Assembly: GCA_946414435.1 (NCBI GenBank)
Contig: CAMKOM010000010.1
Location: forward strand, 31,780-95,779
Length of the DNA: 64,000 nucleotides
Source of the DNA: an uncultured Bacteroidota bacterium
Lineage (GTDB): Bacteria > Bacteroidota > Bacteroidia > Bacteroidales > SZUA-534
Direction of reading: 5' to 3'
Part shown: positions 44,428 through 54,525 of the stretch, piece after piece
Numbering within the stretch: the first letter of the stretch is position 1
Layout of the letters: every line of letters begins with the position of its first letter
Made by a program: the position numbers and the translations under genes
Notes under the pieces: model-generated
Seen by the model: the letters and a program-made list of their open reading frames with translations, nothing else
What the model was told of the DNA's origin: nothing
Databases searched by the model: none

Positions 44428-47196
44428 CTAAAACAACGACATCTGTTCCCCTGACCCCGTCGGAGGTGTTACCTCGGGTGTATCGTCGGGCTCAACGGGG
44501 GTAACTTCTTCATCATCACCGTTTTCAGTCTCTTCAATAATCGGTTCGTCTTCTTTTATCGGTTCAATCTCCTCAATGTGCTTAACTTCGAATGTCGTCA
44601 AGCGCTTGCCTTTGGCCGAGAAGCCCTTAATGCCGATAAACTCATCGACATTGATATCCTCGGCAGGCCGCTCGGCGTTTTTGCCGCCAAAGGTGACGCG
44701 GATTTGCGGCCAGCGGTGGCTTGTGAGAAGCACCAAAAGCGAGCCTTCCTCGGGACTGATAAAGAGTTCAGTTTTCTTCGATTCGGCAATCTCGAAACGC
44801 TTGATATAGTAGAAGTTCTGCCCTGCATCCCAGAAAACGGCGGTGAACACCTTGCCAGGCACGTACTTCTCAATGAGCAGCACATCTTCGGGGTAGTGGT
44901 TTGTCAGGTCGAACGATGTGAGTTGGAAGGTGCCGCTGCGGGTGATGACCAGAATGCGGTCGTCGCCACGGAACTCACCAACGTAAATGGCGCGCTCATC
45001 GGTGCTCAGACGCATAACCACGTCGTCGAACCAGATTTTCAAACCACCAAGCGTTGACACACCCGACTCTTTGAGCACGATGCGGTGCACCTGCTGACGC
45101 GTTAGAATGTTGCCCTGACTCTGACGGCCCTTTATCATCAACTTGCTGAAATCCAGTTCGAAAATGTGTTTTTTCATTCCAGGTTTCGGGCGCAGGTAGA
45201 TTTTCACCGTTTCGGCCTCGCCGTTGGGGTTGGCAGTGAAATAGAGCACTTTCGAGCCAGGCTTTTCCTGCGTCACATCATATTCGCGGTCGCGTGTAAC
45301 TCCCTTAACAGCAAAGCGTTTCATATACACGGCGCCTTCTTTTCCGTCGCGGTAGATGGCGTTGTAGATGGTGCGCTCGTCGTTTTTGCGGAACACGGCC
45401 ACGTGAATAATGTCCTTGCCGACGAATTTCTTGTCCTGCACCTTGGTAACCAGATATTTACCATCGGTGCGGAATATAATTATATCGTCGATGTCAGAGC
45501 AGTCGCATACATATTCGTCTTTCTTCAAGCTTGTGCCTACAAAGCCTTCCTCGCGGTTGCAGTAGAGTTTTTGGTTCGATTCGGCCACCTTCGCCACCTC
45601 AATGTTGTCGAAACTGCGGATTTCGGTGCGGCGGTCGCGGTCCTTGCCGTATTTCTTTTTAATCTGACGGAAATGATTGATTGCGAAGTCGATAATATGC
45701 TCCAGATTGTTCTTCACCTCGGCAATATTGGTCTCCAAATCGCGCAAGTGGGCATCGGCTTCGTCGCTCGAGAATTTCAAAATGCGGCGCATCTTGATTT
45801 CGAACAACTTACGAATGTCGTCATCGGTGACGGGGCGGATGAATTTATCGCTGTAAGGCTCGATGCGCTTGCGTATATGCTTGATTACCACATCGTAATT
45901 CTCGCCAGTCTCGTATTCCTTATCTTTATAAATCCGAAGTTCGATGAAGAGTTTTTCGAGCGACGAGAAGTTCCAGTCGGTCTCCAGTTCGTCGAGTTCG
46001 ACAAGCAGTTCCTGACGCAACAACTCAACCGTGTGGTCGGCCGAGTGGCGCAGCAGTTCCGACACGCCCAAGAAGCAAGGTTTTTCGTTCTCAATCACGC
46101 AGCAGTTGGGCGAAATCGACATCTCGCAGTCGGTGAAGGCGTAAAGCGCGTCGATGGTCTTGTCGGGCGAAACGCCAGGCTGCAGATAGACCATAATCTC
46201 GACTTCGGCGGCGGTGTTGTCGTCAACCTTCTTGATTTTTATCTTGCCTTTCTCGTTGGCTTTCAATATGGTATCGATGAGCGACGCCGTGCTTTTGCCG
46301 TACGGCACGTCCTTAATCATCAGCGATTTGTTATCGACTTTCTCAATTCTTGTGCGCACACGTACCGCGCCGCCGCGCTGACCATCGTTGTATTTTGAAA
46401 CATCGATGAGTCCGCCTGTCGGGAAATCGGGATAAATCTCGAACGGCTTGCCCTGCAGGTAGAGAATGCTTGCATCGATGAGTTCGTTGAAGTTGTGCGG
46501 CAGAATTTTCGACGCCAGACCAACGGCAATGCCCTCAACGCCTTGCGCCAGCAAAAGCGGGAATTTGACGGGAAGCGCCACAGGCTCGCGGTTGCGGCCG
46601 TCGTACGAGAGTTGCCATTCGGTGATTTTGGGCGAGAAAACAACGTCGAGAGCGAATTTTGAAAGTCGCGCCTCAATGTAACGCGGTGCGGCTGCGCCGT
46701 CGCCAGTGAAAATGTTGCCCCAGTTTCCCTGACAGTCGATGAGCAGGTCTTTCTGCCCAAGCCCAACAAGCGCTGTGTAGATGCTCGAGTCGCCGTGCGG
46801 GTGGAACTGCATTGTCTGCCCCACAATGTTGGCCACCTTGTTGTAACGCCCGTCGTCGATGCGCTTCATAGCGTGCAAAACGCGGCGCTGCACGGGTTTC
46901 AGACCGTCGTCGATGTGTGGAACGGCGCGGTCAAGAATCACGTACGAAGCGTAATCAAGGAACCAGTTCTGATACATCCCCGTAACACTCGAGATGTCGG
47001 TCAGGTCGTTGGCAAGTCCGCTGAACGGCTTCACGTCCTCAACATCGAATACTTCCTCGCCTTCGACATCCTCGGGCTGATTCTCGTCGCTATTAAATTC
47101 TTCTGAATCAATTTCTTCCGAAGCCGATTCCTGATTTTCGTTCAGTTCCTCGTTTTCAGAATCCATTGGTGTCTTGTCGTCAAATTCGTCTGACAT
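44428..47196 (-). CDS. parC: DNA topoisomerase IV subunit A
   Basis: 922 residues. The catalytic tyrosine is Y173 in APRYIEARL, and the quinolone region reads HPHGDSSIYTA. The C-terminal beta-propeller has diverged GyrA boxes, as usual for ParC. An acidic, low-complexity N-terminal extension of about 60 residues precedes the conserved MYQNWFLDYASYVILDRAVP, and the C-terminus is again acidic (residues about 880-922). Topo IV decatenates daughter chromosomes. It is downstream of parE by 12 bases, in one operon. Confidence 0.94.
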   Translation of the reverse strand: MSDEFDDKTPMDSENEELNENQESASEEIDSEEFNSDENQPEDVEGEEVFDVEDVKPFSGLANDLTDISSVTGMYQNWFLDYASYVILDRAVPHIDDGLKPVQRRVLHAMKRIDDGRYNKVANIVGQTMQFHPHGDSSIYTALVGLGQKDLLIDCQGNWGNIFTGDGAAAPRYIEARLSKFALDVVFSPKITEWQLSYDGRNREPVALPVKFPLLLAQGVEGIAVGLASKILPHNFNELIDASILYLQGKPFEIYPDFPTGGLIDVSKYNDGQRGGAVRVRTRIEKVDNKSLMIKDVPYGKSTASLIDTILKANEKGKIKIKKVDDNTAAEVEIMVYLQPGVSPDKTIDALYAFTDCEMSISPNCCVIENEKPCFLGVSELLRHSADHTVELLRQELLVELDELETDWNFSSLEKLFIELRIYKDKEYETGENYDVVIKHIRKRIEPYSDKFIRPVTDDDIRKLFEIKMRRILKFSSDEADAHLRDLETNIAEVKNNLEHIIDFAINHFRQIKKKYGKDRDRRTEIRSFDNIEVAKVAESNQKLYCNREEGFVGTSLKKDEYVCDCSDIDDIIIFRTDGKYLVTKVQDKKFVGKDIIHVAVFRKNDERTIYNAIYRDGKEGAVYMKRFAVKGVTRDREYDVTQEKPGSKVLYFTANPNGEAETVKIYLRPKPGMKKHIFELDFSKLMIKGRQSQGNILTRQQVHRIVLKESGVSTLGGLKIWFDDVVMRLSTDERAIYVGEFRGDDRILVITRSGTFQLTSFDLTNHYPEDVLLIEKYVPGKVFTAVFWDAGQNFYYIKRFEIAESKKTELFISPEEGSLLVLLTSHRWPQIRVTFGGKNAERPAEDINVDEFIGIKGFSAKGKRLTTFEVKHIEEIEPIKEDEPIIEETENGDDEEVTPVEPDDTPEVTPPTGSGEQMSLF

Positions 47197-47208
47197 ATTC
47201 TATGCTTA

Positions 47209-49176
47209 TTATTTTTCCTCTTCAACCAAATCCTCTTCAATTCGCAGATTATCAATGATAAACTGTTGGCGCTGCGGCGTATTTTTGCCCATATAGTACG
47301 ACAGTAAATTGGCTATGCTGTCGCCTTTCTTCACGTTCACTGCATCGAGCCGTATGTCTTTGCCAATGAAGAATTTAAACTCATCGGCCGAAATCTCACC
47401 CAAACCTTTGAATCGTGTTATCTCTGCCGTCGAGCCGATTTCTTTTGCCGCCGCGTCGCGCTCTGCCTCGCTGTAGCAGTATTTCGTCACCTTCTTGTTG
47501 CGCACGCGGAAAAGCGGCGTCTGCAAAATATAGACGTGGTTCTTGCGAATCAAATCGGGGAAGAATTGCAGGAAGAAAGTGATGATTAACAAGCGGATAT
47601 GCATTCCGTCGACATCGGCATCGGTGGCGATTATCACCTTGTTGTAGCGAAGGTCGTCAAGGCTTTCCTCGATGTTGAGCGCGGCCTGCAGATTATTGAA
47701 CTCTTCGTGCTCATACACAACCTTTTTGGTCATTCCGTAGCAGTTGAGCGGCTTACCGCGAAGGCTGAAAACCGCCTGTGTCTCAACGTTTCGGCTCTTG
47801 GTGATGGAACCCGACGCCGAATCACCCTCGGTGATGAAAATCGATGACTCGTAGCGCAAATCCACCTTATCCTCAACGTCCGACTTCTCGGTAACGCCTT
47901 TCGGATAGGTTACCTTACTGTCGTTCAAGTGAATACGGCAGTCGCGCAGTTTGTCGTTATGCAGATTGACTTTTTTGGCCAAATCACGTGCTTTTTTCTG
48001 CACGCCCGACATTAGTTTGCGCTCTTTTTCAGCGTCTTGTATCTTCTTTAACAGGATGTTGGCCGTGTCGGGATTCTTGTGCAGGAAATCGTCAACTTCC
48101 TTCTTGATGAAATCGCCCACAAACTTGTTCACACTCACACCGCTCAACTCGTAAGGGTGGCCGTCGCTGTCCTTGTCGGGCGCCATATTGGCCGAGCCGA
48201 GTTTCACTTTGGTCTGACTCTCGAACGTCGGCTCAATGACGTTGATGGCGATGGTTGCCACAATGCCGCCGCGAATGTCAGAGAGTTCGAAATTCTTCTG
48301 ATAAAAATCCTTTATTGTGCGCGAAAGATGCTCACGCAGAGCACTTTGGTGCGTTCCGCCCTGCGTAGTGTACTGTCCGTTGACAAACGAATAATAATCC
48401 TCGCCGTATTGGTCGATGTGGGTAAAGGCTATTTCGATGTCGTCGCCTTTCAGGTGGACAATCGGATAGAGCGGCTCTTCGCTGTTGCGCTCTTGCAGCA
48501 AATCGAGCAAACCGTTGCGCGACACAAACTTCTGACCGTTGAAAACCAGCGTCAGACCAGTGTTCAAGTAGGTGTAATTGCGCAACATTGTCTCAATGTA
48601 GTCGGTGTTGAAGTTGTAGGGACCAAACACCGACTCGTCAGGCGTGAACTGCACCTTGGTGCCGTTGCGCTCGGTGGTAGGCTGCAAATCGTACTCTTTA
48701 ATGAGTTTACCCGCTTCAAAATCAGCCTGTTTGGCCATTCCGTCGCGGAACGACCAAACCGAAAACTTCGACGACAGCGCATTGACGGCCTTTGTACCCA
48801 CGCCGTTCAGACCAACCGATTTTTGGAACGATTTGGTGTCGTACTTTGCACCAGTATTCATAATAGAGACGGCGGCCACCATCTTGCCTTGCGGAATACC
48901 GCGGCCATAGTCGCGTACGGTGAGCGTGTGGTCTTCGAGCCTGATTTCGATGGTCGACCCGAATTTCATTCTGAACTCGTCTATCGAGTTGTCAATCACT
49001 TCCTTGAGTAGTACGTAAATGCCGTCATCGGCGCTGCTGCCGTCACCCAGTTTGCCAATGTACATACCAGGCCGCAACCGCACGTGTTCAAGGCCTTCGA
49101 GCGTTTTAATGTTGTCGTCGCCGTAATCGCTACCCACAATGCTGTTCAATGCATTGCTATCGTTACTGATTGCCAT
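47209..49176 (-). CDS. parE: DNA topoisomerase IV subunit B
   Basis: 655 residues from the ATG at 49174-49176 ([11 protein letters not shown]); a longer frame to 49251 overlaps the promoter. The GHKL ATPase domain has [10 protein letters not shown], the [11 protein letters not shown] lid region and [13 protein letters not shown]. The TOPRIM domain has [11 protein letters not shown] and [12 protein letters not shown]. It supplies the ATP-driven gate for topo IV. Its own promoter with a TATATTTG box precedes it. Confidence 0.94.
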   Translation of the reverse strand: MAISNDSNALNSIVGSDYGDDNIKTLEGLEHVRLRPGMYIGKLGDGSSADDGIYVLLKEVIDNSIDEFRMKFGSTIEIRLEDHTLTVRDYGRGIPQGKMVAAVSIMNTGAKYDTKSFQKSVGLNGVGTKAVNALSSKFSVWSFRDGMAKQADFEAGKLIKEYDLQPTTERNGTKVQFTPDESVFGPYNFNTDYIETMLRNYTYLNTGLTLVFNGQKFVSRNGLLDLLQERNSEEPLYPIVHLKGDDIEIAFTHIDQYGEDYYSFVNGQYTTQGGTHQSALREHLSRTIKDFYQKNFELSDIRGGIVATIAINVIEPTFESQTKVKLGSANMAPDKDSDGHPYELSGVSVNKFVGDFIKKEVDDFLHKNPDTANILLKKIQDAEKERKLMSGVQKKARDLAKKVNLHNDKLRDCRIHLNDSKVTYPKGVTEKSDVEDKVDLRYESSIFITEGDSASGSITKSRNVETQAVFSLRGKPLNCYGMTKKVVYEHEEFNNLQAALNIEESLDDLRYNKVIIATDADVDGMHIRLLIITFFLQFFPDLIRKNHVYILQTPLFRVRNKKVTKYCYSEAERDAAAKEIGSTAEITRFKGLGEISADEFKFFIGKDIRLDAVNVKKGDSIANLLSYYMGKNTPQRQQFIIDNLRIEEDLVEEEK

Positions 49177-49648
49177 ATTATGGTGTATTCTTAGAAAATT
49201 TCGCCAAATATAGAAATTTGGATTTTGGGCGGTCGGGCGATTTATCAACAACGGGGGGTTGAAAGCTGATGCAGGGCTAGAAACAGAGAGCCGCGCATTG
49301 GATTTTCAAACCACACTTTTGAAGAAAAATTACCACAAACCGGCACAATTCGAATCAATTTTGGGATATTTCCTCTGAAAAAATCAAAATTCCGCAGGTT
49401 ATAGCCACATCAAAAGAAAACGACAACCAATTTGTCTTTCAATCGATTGATAATTGTACAATTTACATTTATTTGAAATCCAACAATTTAAAAGTGCAAT
49501 CGCAACCATTTGTAACACAAATCAGTACGAAGTGTTTCCAGGAATCTGTCTAAAATCACAAACGAAATATCTGAAATTACAAGCCGCCGTAATCGGCTCC
49601 CGATAATTTTATCCGTACTATTAATTATTGAACACTTATATAAAACTT
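49177..49648. other. Divergent intergenic region, 472 bases
   Basis: Separates parE (minus) from the CE15-like gene (plus). The parE -7 box is at its left end. The remainder is AT-rich, with no open frame of merit, no hairpin with a T run and no good TAnnTTTG box on the plus strand. The promoter of the esterase must lie here but was not located. Confidence 0.6.
49205..49212 (-). promoter_or_regulatory. -7 box of the parE-parC operon
   Basis: TATATTTG on the minus strand, 28 bases before the parE start codon. A clear -33 TTG at 19-21 bases is not seen, so the call rests on the -7 box and position. Confidence 0.45.
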
Positions 49649-52078
49649 ATGAACACTAAACTTATTGCAATAATGTTTTTGTGCGGCGCGGCCATAGTGT
49701 CGAACGCACAACAAAAACAAGTTTCGGCGACAACCATACCATTTGTCTATCCGACAGAGAACACCGGCGCCAGCTTCGCCAAACCTCAAAAACTAACTCC
49801 TAATCAAATGGAAAGCTGCCCTCTACTACCCGACCCGTTTGCATGGTCCGACGGTTCGGGGCGGTCAGAAGATTTTGCCGATTGGGAAAAACGCCGCAAC
49901 GAGATTAAGGCCGAAGTGGAATACTACGAGATTGGCGAGAAACCCGAGGTTGACCGCGATGATGTTGACGCAACGTTTGAAAACGGCAAGCTAACAGTTA
50001 CTGTCAAGGTGGGCGAAAATATTGCCACGCTCTCGTCTGACATCAGCTTTCCGCAGGGCAACGGCCCGTTCCCGATATTCATCAGCATGGGAATGTCGAG
50101 CCTGTCGGCACAGTTCGAAGGCTGCGCCACAATGTCGTTCAGCCACGACCAAGTGGCCAAGTACGGCAACGACAGCCAGCGCTATCCCAACGACCAATTC
50201 AACCAACTCTATCCCGAGCTCTACGAAAGCGGTAACTACAGCAAATGGGCCTGGGGCGTGAGCCGCTTGATTGATGGTTTGGAAATTGTGAAAGAAAAAG
50301 GTCAACTGACGAAAATCGATTTGGCGCATATTGCGGTGAGCGGATGCTCGTATGCAGGCAAAATGGCAATGTTCTGCGGTGCATTGGATGAGCGTGTGGC
50401 TCTTACAGTTGCACAAGAACCGGGCGGCGGCGGTGCCAGCGCTTGGCGAACCATTGCCAGCACTTCGAAAAAATTCGGAATAAATGTTGAAGGCATTGGC
50501 AACACAAACTATTCGTGGTTTATGGCCAGTATGCAGAGCTTCAACGGCAAGCAAGATATTCTGCCGCACGACCACCACGAGCTTTTGGCTATGTGCGCAC
50601 CACGCGCTCTGCTAGTGATTGGCAACCCCGATATGGAATGGCTTTGCGACTACTCAACATACATTACCTGCCGTGCAGTTGAAAAAATATATGAGACATT
50701 CGGTATTGAAGACCGCTTCGGATTTGTGATTGACGGCGGACACGGACACTGCAGCTCTACTGCGGCTGAGAACGCAGCCGTCAAGGCCTTCGCTCAGAAA
50801 TTCTTGTTCGGCGATAATTCGGTCAACACAATGATTCGGACTGTAACCAGCGGCAGCAGCTATCCGACCCTTGGCGACATGGATGAGGATGAATACGCCG
50901 AATGGTATGCGGAATGGAAACCCGCCGACCCCAACAAACCGAAGGCACGGATTGTCGAGCCTACTGGTAATCTTACCTTCTCGGCTGACAATGTGCCTGA
51001 TAAGGTGTCGATAAAAGTGGAAGTGGAAGACATCAACAATGATGTTGAAAAGGTTGAGTTTTTTGTGAACGGCGTAAAGGTTGAAAGCATCAGCGCAGCG
51101 CCCTACAATTACAATTTGGCGGGGCTCTATGCCGGTGTCTACAACATTTACGCCATAGCAACCGATGCCACCGGACTCTATAAGAAAACCAATACAATCA
51201 CCATAACCATTGAGACACCAATTCTGGCTGTTCAAAAGACTGATGTTCCGCCAGTTATCGATGGCCAGGCAGACAACATTTGGGCCAATGCCGAAAAACT
51301 CTATGCCAACAACGTGCTTGTTGGTGCGGGCGGCAACGGCAGCAACAACTGCAGCGGCTCTGTCCAATTACTTTGGGACGACAATAAAATATACGCCCTT
51401 TGCACTGTGACCGATGACCAACTTGTGCACAATGGCGGCAATGTTTACGAAGACGACAATGTTGAACTCTATTTCGACAGCAACAATTCCAAAGGCAGTT
51501 CTTACGATTCTGATGATGTTCAGTTCTCGTTCAACTACGATAGTAAGACTATCGCAACCATCCCATCGGGATACAACAGCAAAGGAATCGAATTTGTGGT
51601 GCTGCCCACAAACACCGGCTACAACGTCGAAGCCAGCATTCCGTGGTCGAACATCAAATGCAATGACCTGAAATCTGATATGCTGATTGGTTTTGAATTT
51701 ATGATTAACGATGACGACAATGGCGGCAGCCGCGATAACAAAATCAGTTGGAACGCCACATCGGACAACGCATGGCAGAGCGCATTCTCGTTCGGAACAA
51801 TCAAAATTGTGGGCGAAGTTGACCCGAGCAAGCGCACCGCAATTGAAGAAGAATTGAAACAGTTGGCATCACTCTATCCGAACCCGGCAAGCGATTTTGT
51901 AATTGTTGACGGTATCGACGGCGAATTCAACTATGAGATTTTAGACATCGCCGGAAAGATTCAAGCCGCAGGAACCGCCAGCATGCGCATTAGCGTGGCT
52001 GCTCTGCCCAAAGGCATTTATCTTGTGCGAATCAAGGATGGAATTCTCACACGCAACTTACGGTTTATCAAGGATTAA
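49649..52078 (+). CDS. Secreted CE15-like esterase with Ig-like, CBM9-like and T9SS sorting domains
   Basis: 809 residues from the ATG at 49649, which starts a signal peptide (LIAIMFLCGAAIVSNAQ). The N-terminal alpha/beta hydrolase of the glucuronoyl-esterase type has nucleophile S234 in GCSYAGK, an acidic residue in AQEPGGGGAS, and a histidine in GGHGHCSS. The usual Arg after the nucleophile is Tyr here. An Ig-like domain (about 430-520), a CBM9-like domain (about 535-725) and a C-terminal type A sorting domain (LYPNPASDF ... GIYLVRIKDG) follow. The protein should be displayed or released through the type IX system to cut ester links on glucuronoxylan or related polymers. Confidence 0.85.
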   Translation: MNTKLIAIMFLCGAAIVSNAQQKQVSATTIPFVYPTENTGASFAKPQKLTPNQMESCPLLPDPFAWSDGSGRSEDFADWEKRRNEIKAEVEYYEIGEKPEVDRDDVDATFENGKLTVTVKVGENIATLSSDISFPQGNGPFPIFISMGMSSLSAQFEGCATMSFSHDQVAKYGNDSQRYPNDQFNQLYPELYESGNYSKWAWGVSRLIDGLEIVKEKGQLTKIDLAHIAVSGCSYAGKMAMFCGALDERVALTVAQEPGGGGASAWRTIASTSKKFGINVEGIGNTNYSWFMASMQSFNGKQDILPHDHHELLAMCAPRALLVIGNPDMEWLCDYSTYITCRAVEKIYETFGIEDRFGFVIDGGHGHCSSTAAENAAVKAFAQKFLFGDNSVNTMIRTVTSGSSYPTLGDMDEDEYAEWYAEWKPADPNKPKARIVEPTGNLTFSADNVPDKVSIKVEVEDINNDVEKVEFFVNGVKVESISAAPYNYNLAGLYAGVYNIYAIATDATGLYKKTNTITITIETPILAVQKTDVPPVIDGQADNIWANAEKLYANNVLVGAGGNGSNNCSGSVQLLWDDNKIYALCTVTDDQLVHNGGNVYEDDNVELYFDSNNSKGSSYDSDDVQFSFNYDSKTIATIPSGYNSKGIEFVVLPTNTGYNVEASIPWSNIKCNDLKSDMLIGFEFMINDDDNGGSRDNKISWNATSDNAWQSAFSFGTIKIVGEVDPSKRTAIEEELKQLASLYPNPASDFVIVDGIDGEFNYEILDIAGKIQAAGTASMRISVAALPKGIYLVRIKDGILTRNLRFIKD

Positions 52079-52108
52079 CATCACTCAAACATAAGTATTG
52101 AATTTTGG

Positions 52109-52146
52109 AAAAGCCGCTTTCTGGTAATTCAGAAGCGGCTTTTTTG
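52109..52146 (+). terminator. Terminator of the CE15-like gene
   Basis: AAAAGCCGCTT and AAGCGGCTTTT pair with one bulged T and extra CTG/CAG pairs, followed by T6. It lies 30 bases past the stop codon. Confidence 0.88.
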
Positions 52147-52180
52147 TGAATTCGGCCCATCGGGCGATTTGGTGTCAATT

Positions 52181-52205
52181 GCAAAGTGATAAAGTATCAC
52201 TTTGC
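52181..52205. repeat. Perfect palindrome with a 3-base centre
   Basis: GCAAAGTGATA pairs with TATCACTTTGC around centre AAG. In layout, with long perfect arms, a 3-base centre and a GCAAA core, it resembles the two palindromes flanking the DUF4143 gene at 38-39 kb. Confidence 0.8.
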
Positions 52206-52498
52206 GCAGAACCAACCCACCGTGATTACTTGCAGCAAATGCAAAATTATGATGCAAAATTTGAAACAATGAACATAACTACGAATTCTACGATTTGGAA
52301 GAAATCGGCCAAATCAAGCCTGTCCGGCAAAAAGGTTTGTGCTTGCTTGCAGAGATTGCTCAAATAAAAAGTACTGATAATAAACCAGATAGTGATTGTT
52401 TGGCATTTTATCAATACAGATTGGCCGTTTCTTCGCAAATATTATATTTGTACGAAACAAAAATGTTAGCAATACGTAAGAAACCAATTGACTACTAA
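52206..52498 (+). pseudogene. Possible decayed gene fragment after the palindrome
   Basis: Two short coding-like stretches in different frames occur between the palindrome and the next gene: one giving DYLQQMQNYDAKFETM, the other running from EEIGQIKPVRQKG to the TAA at 52496-52498. Neither has a convincing start and I do not recognise them. They could be the remains of a palindrome-associated gene, or chance. Confidence 0.25.
52443..52450 (+). promoter_or_regulatory. -7 box before the first tandem lipoprotein gene
   Basis: TATATTTG, a perfect TAnnTTTG box, with TTGG about 18 bases upstream as a possible -33 element. The start codon of the first lipoprotein gene is 57 bases downstream. Confidence 0.6.
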
Positions 52499-52507
52499 AC
52501 TGAAAAG

Positions 52508-53380
52508 ATGGGGAAAAAATTAGGCAGGCTGGTACTGCTGATAGAAATAGCGTTTTTAGCAGTGAGTTGCTCATCCAATCACGGCGGACTTAAGCGAGTA
52601 ATGAATCTCGACAAGGCCAATCTGACGTGGCGCGGTGATTATGACAATAAAACACACTGGATGCACTACACGGGCGAATGGGCTGGTTTCGGATGGCAGT
52701 ATGGCGACGACAACGGTCTGCCATCAGCCAATTTTGACAATTATGACCAGATTGTGGTTGTTGTCGACAGTGTATCGACTGACACCGCAACTTTATTCCT
52801 GAATGTCAGGTATACAACAACAGACATCATCTCATCAGAGTCGGCACCCGTTTTCAATGGAAAGACCACATTGCATGTTGATTTGAATCCCGAGCACAAA
52901 TCACATGTGCTTGAGTTTTACGTAATGTCAAAATATCCGTGCGACATGGTTGTGAAAAGTGTTGTTTTAAGCACAGCAACTCGGTACAAAAAGGAACATC
53001 AATTAAAAATCAACAATGGTTATATTGATGCAGCGGAATTCAAAGGTTACAGCGATGACGCAATGGTTTCGTTCAATTATTATGCCGGCGGTGAGATGAC
53101 TCACGTTTCCGATTCGGGCACCATTGAGCCAATGAACAACTGGGGCATCGGCATTATCTGCTCAAGCGCCGATTTGATTGGTAACAATTGCCCGGGAAGG
53201 CGGGTGATTCTGAAGAAGATTGGCGAGCAGTCTTTTGAATGTCGTTTGGGTGAACTTCGGTATATGCTCGATTATGCTGACGCTGATGACGAGCATGGGC
53301 TCTACTGGGATGTATGGACCGGCGGCAACGTTACTGATGTTCATATTCTTGGCGCCACCATTCGCGAAGCTATCAACTGA
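52508..53380 (+). CDS. Tandem lipoprotein paralog 1 of 3
   Basis: 290 residues with a lipoprotein signal (IEIAFLAVSC). I do not recognise a named family. Two beta-rich halves are visible. The first has LTWRGDYDNKTHWMHYTGEWAGFGW and NYDQIVVVVDSV, ending MVVKSVVLSTAT. The second has IDAAEFKGYSDDAMVSFNYYAG and NNWGIGIICSSADL, ending VTDVHILGATIREAIN. Their similar closing strands suggest two related jelly-roll modules, like carbohydrate-binding modules. It differs most from the other two copies. Placed between a T9SS esterase and CE1/GH genes, a surface glycan-binding role is a reasonable guess. Confidence 0.75.
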   Translation: MGKKLGRLVLLIEIAFLAVSCSSNHGGLKRVMNLDKANLTWRGDYDNKTHWMHYTGEWAGFGWQYGDDNGLPSANFDNYDQIVVVVDSVSTDTATLFLNVRYTTTDIISSESAPVFNGKTTLHVDLNPEHKSHVLEFYVMSKYPCDMVVKSVVLSTATRYKKEHQLKINNGYIDAAEFKGYSDDAMVSFNYYAGGEMTHVSDSGTIEPMNNWGIGIICSSADLIGNNCPGRRVILKKIGEQSFECRLGELRYMLDYADADDEHGLYWDVWTGGNVTDVHILGATIREAIN

Positions 53381-53400
53381 TTGACAGCAAAATTGATTTG

Positions 53401-53435
53401 GCCGGGCTGCGCAAATGATGCACGCCCGGCTTTTT
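53401..53435 (+). terminator. Terminator after lipoprotein paralog 1
   Basis: GCCGGGC pairs with GCCCGGC, with extra GC pairing inside, followed by T5. The same structure recurs after paralog 2, showing that the duplicated unit included the terminator. Confidence 0.85.
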
Positions 53436-53518
53436 GTATAATTTGTATAAATAGCGCAAAAAAAGCTAAACCAAAATTGAAACAATGCGTATGAGTCCCT
53501 GTTAACAACAAAAGGGAT

Positions 53519-54385
53519 ATGAATAAAACTTTCAACAGAATTGCTCTATTATTGGGCGTAGCGGTTGCTGTTGCGTGCAGCGCGCCAAACAATAAAAAAT
53601 ACGAACTTAATCCTGACGATGTCAATCTAACATGGCGTGGCGAGTATAACAATGAGACCCATCGTATGCACTATACGGAAAACTGGGCGGGCTGCGGTTG
53701 GTCGTTTGGCGATGATAGTATCAAACCGGCAGCCAACTTCAGTGATTATGATCAATTGGTTGTGACGGTAGACAGCATCACTTCCGATACCACAATAATA
53801 TACTTAAATGTCAGATACACAACATCGAGTATTATAACATCAGAATCGGCGCCAATTGTCAATGGACGTACAACCTTGCGTGTTGATCTTGATCCAAAAG
53901 GCAAATCGCATGTTGTAGAGGCCTATGTGATGAGCAAACGTCCGTGCGATTTGGTTGTGAAAAGCGCAACATTCTGCAAGGCGACACAATATGGTGAAGA
54001 ACATGAAATTAAGGTCAATGACAGTTTCATCGATGCGTCGGAATTCGACGGCTATAGTGACGATGCATTGATTTCGTTCAATTACTATGCCGGCGGTGAG
54101 ATGACCTACGTATCTGACTCTGGCACTATCGAGCCTATGAACAACTGGGGTATTGGTATTGTGTGCTCAATTGCCGATGTGATTGAAGCAGTATGCCCGG
54201 GAAGAACAATCATGCTTAAAAAGATTGGAGAACAATCGTTTACGTGTCTTTTGGGCGACATTAGATATATGCTTGAATTGGCAGATGATGATGGTGAGCG
54301 AGGATTGTATTGGGTTGTATGGACGGGTGGCAACGTGACCGATGTACATATTCTTAACGCCACCATTCGCGAAGCCATAAACTGA
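53519..54385 (+). CDS. Tandem lipoprotein paralog 2 of 3
   Basis: 288 residues, lipobox in VAVAVAC. It shares with paralog 3 the segments DDVNLTWRG, HRMHYTENW, GCGWSFGDD, YDQLVVTVDSI, EAYVMSKRPCDLVVKSATFCKATQYG and KKIGEQSF. Six or more conserved Cys positions occur in the mature protein. No catalytic motif is evident. Start ATG at 53519 follows the paralog 1 stop by 138 bases, a spacing kept in the next gap (140 bases). Confidence 0.78.
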   Translation: MNKTFNRIALLLGVAVAVACSAPNNKKYELNPDDVNLTWRGEYNNETHRMHYTENWAGCGWSFGDDSIKPAANFSDYDQLVVTVDSITSDTTIIYLNVRYTTSSIITSESAPIVNGRTTLRVDLDPKGKSHVVEAYVMSKRPCDLVVKSATFCKATQYGEEHEIKVNDSFIDASEFDGYSDDALISFNYYAGGEMTYVSDSGTIEPMNNWGIGIVCSIADVIEAVCPGRTIMLKKIGEQSFTCLLGDIRYMLELADDDGERGLYWVVWTGGNVTDVHILNATIREAIN

Positions 54386-54404
54386 TTGGCAGCAAAAAGA
54401 ATTG

Positions 54405-54442
54405 GCCGGGTGATGCGAATAATGCGCCGCCCGGCTTTTTTT
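54405..54442 (+). terminator. Terminator after lipoprotein paralog 2
   Basis: GCCGGG pairs with CCCGGC around a 19-base loop containing further GC-rich pairing, followed by T7. It is homologous to the terminator at 53401. Confidence 0.83.
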
Positions 54443-54525
54443 GTATAAATAGTGCAAAAAAAAAAAACATAACCAAAATAGAAACCATGCGTATGAGTCA
54501 CGGTTAATAACAACGAAAAGGGAAC

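Noticed and set aside
45166..46398. 410-residue frame opposite parC
   Set aside because: Antisense shadow of parC, Phe/Val-rich with no recognisable domain.
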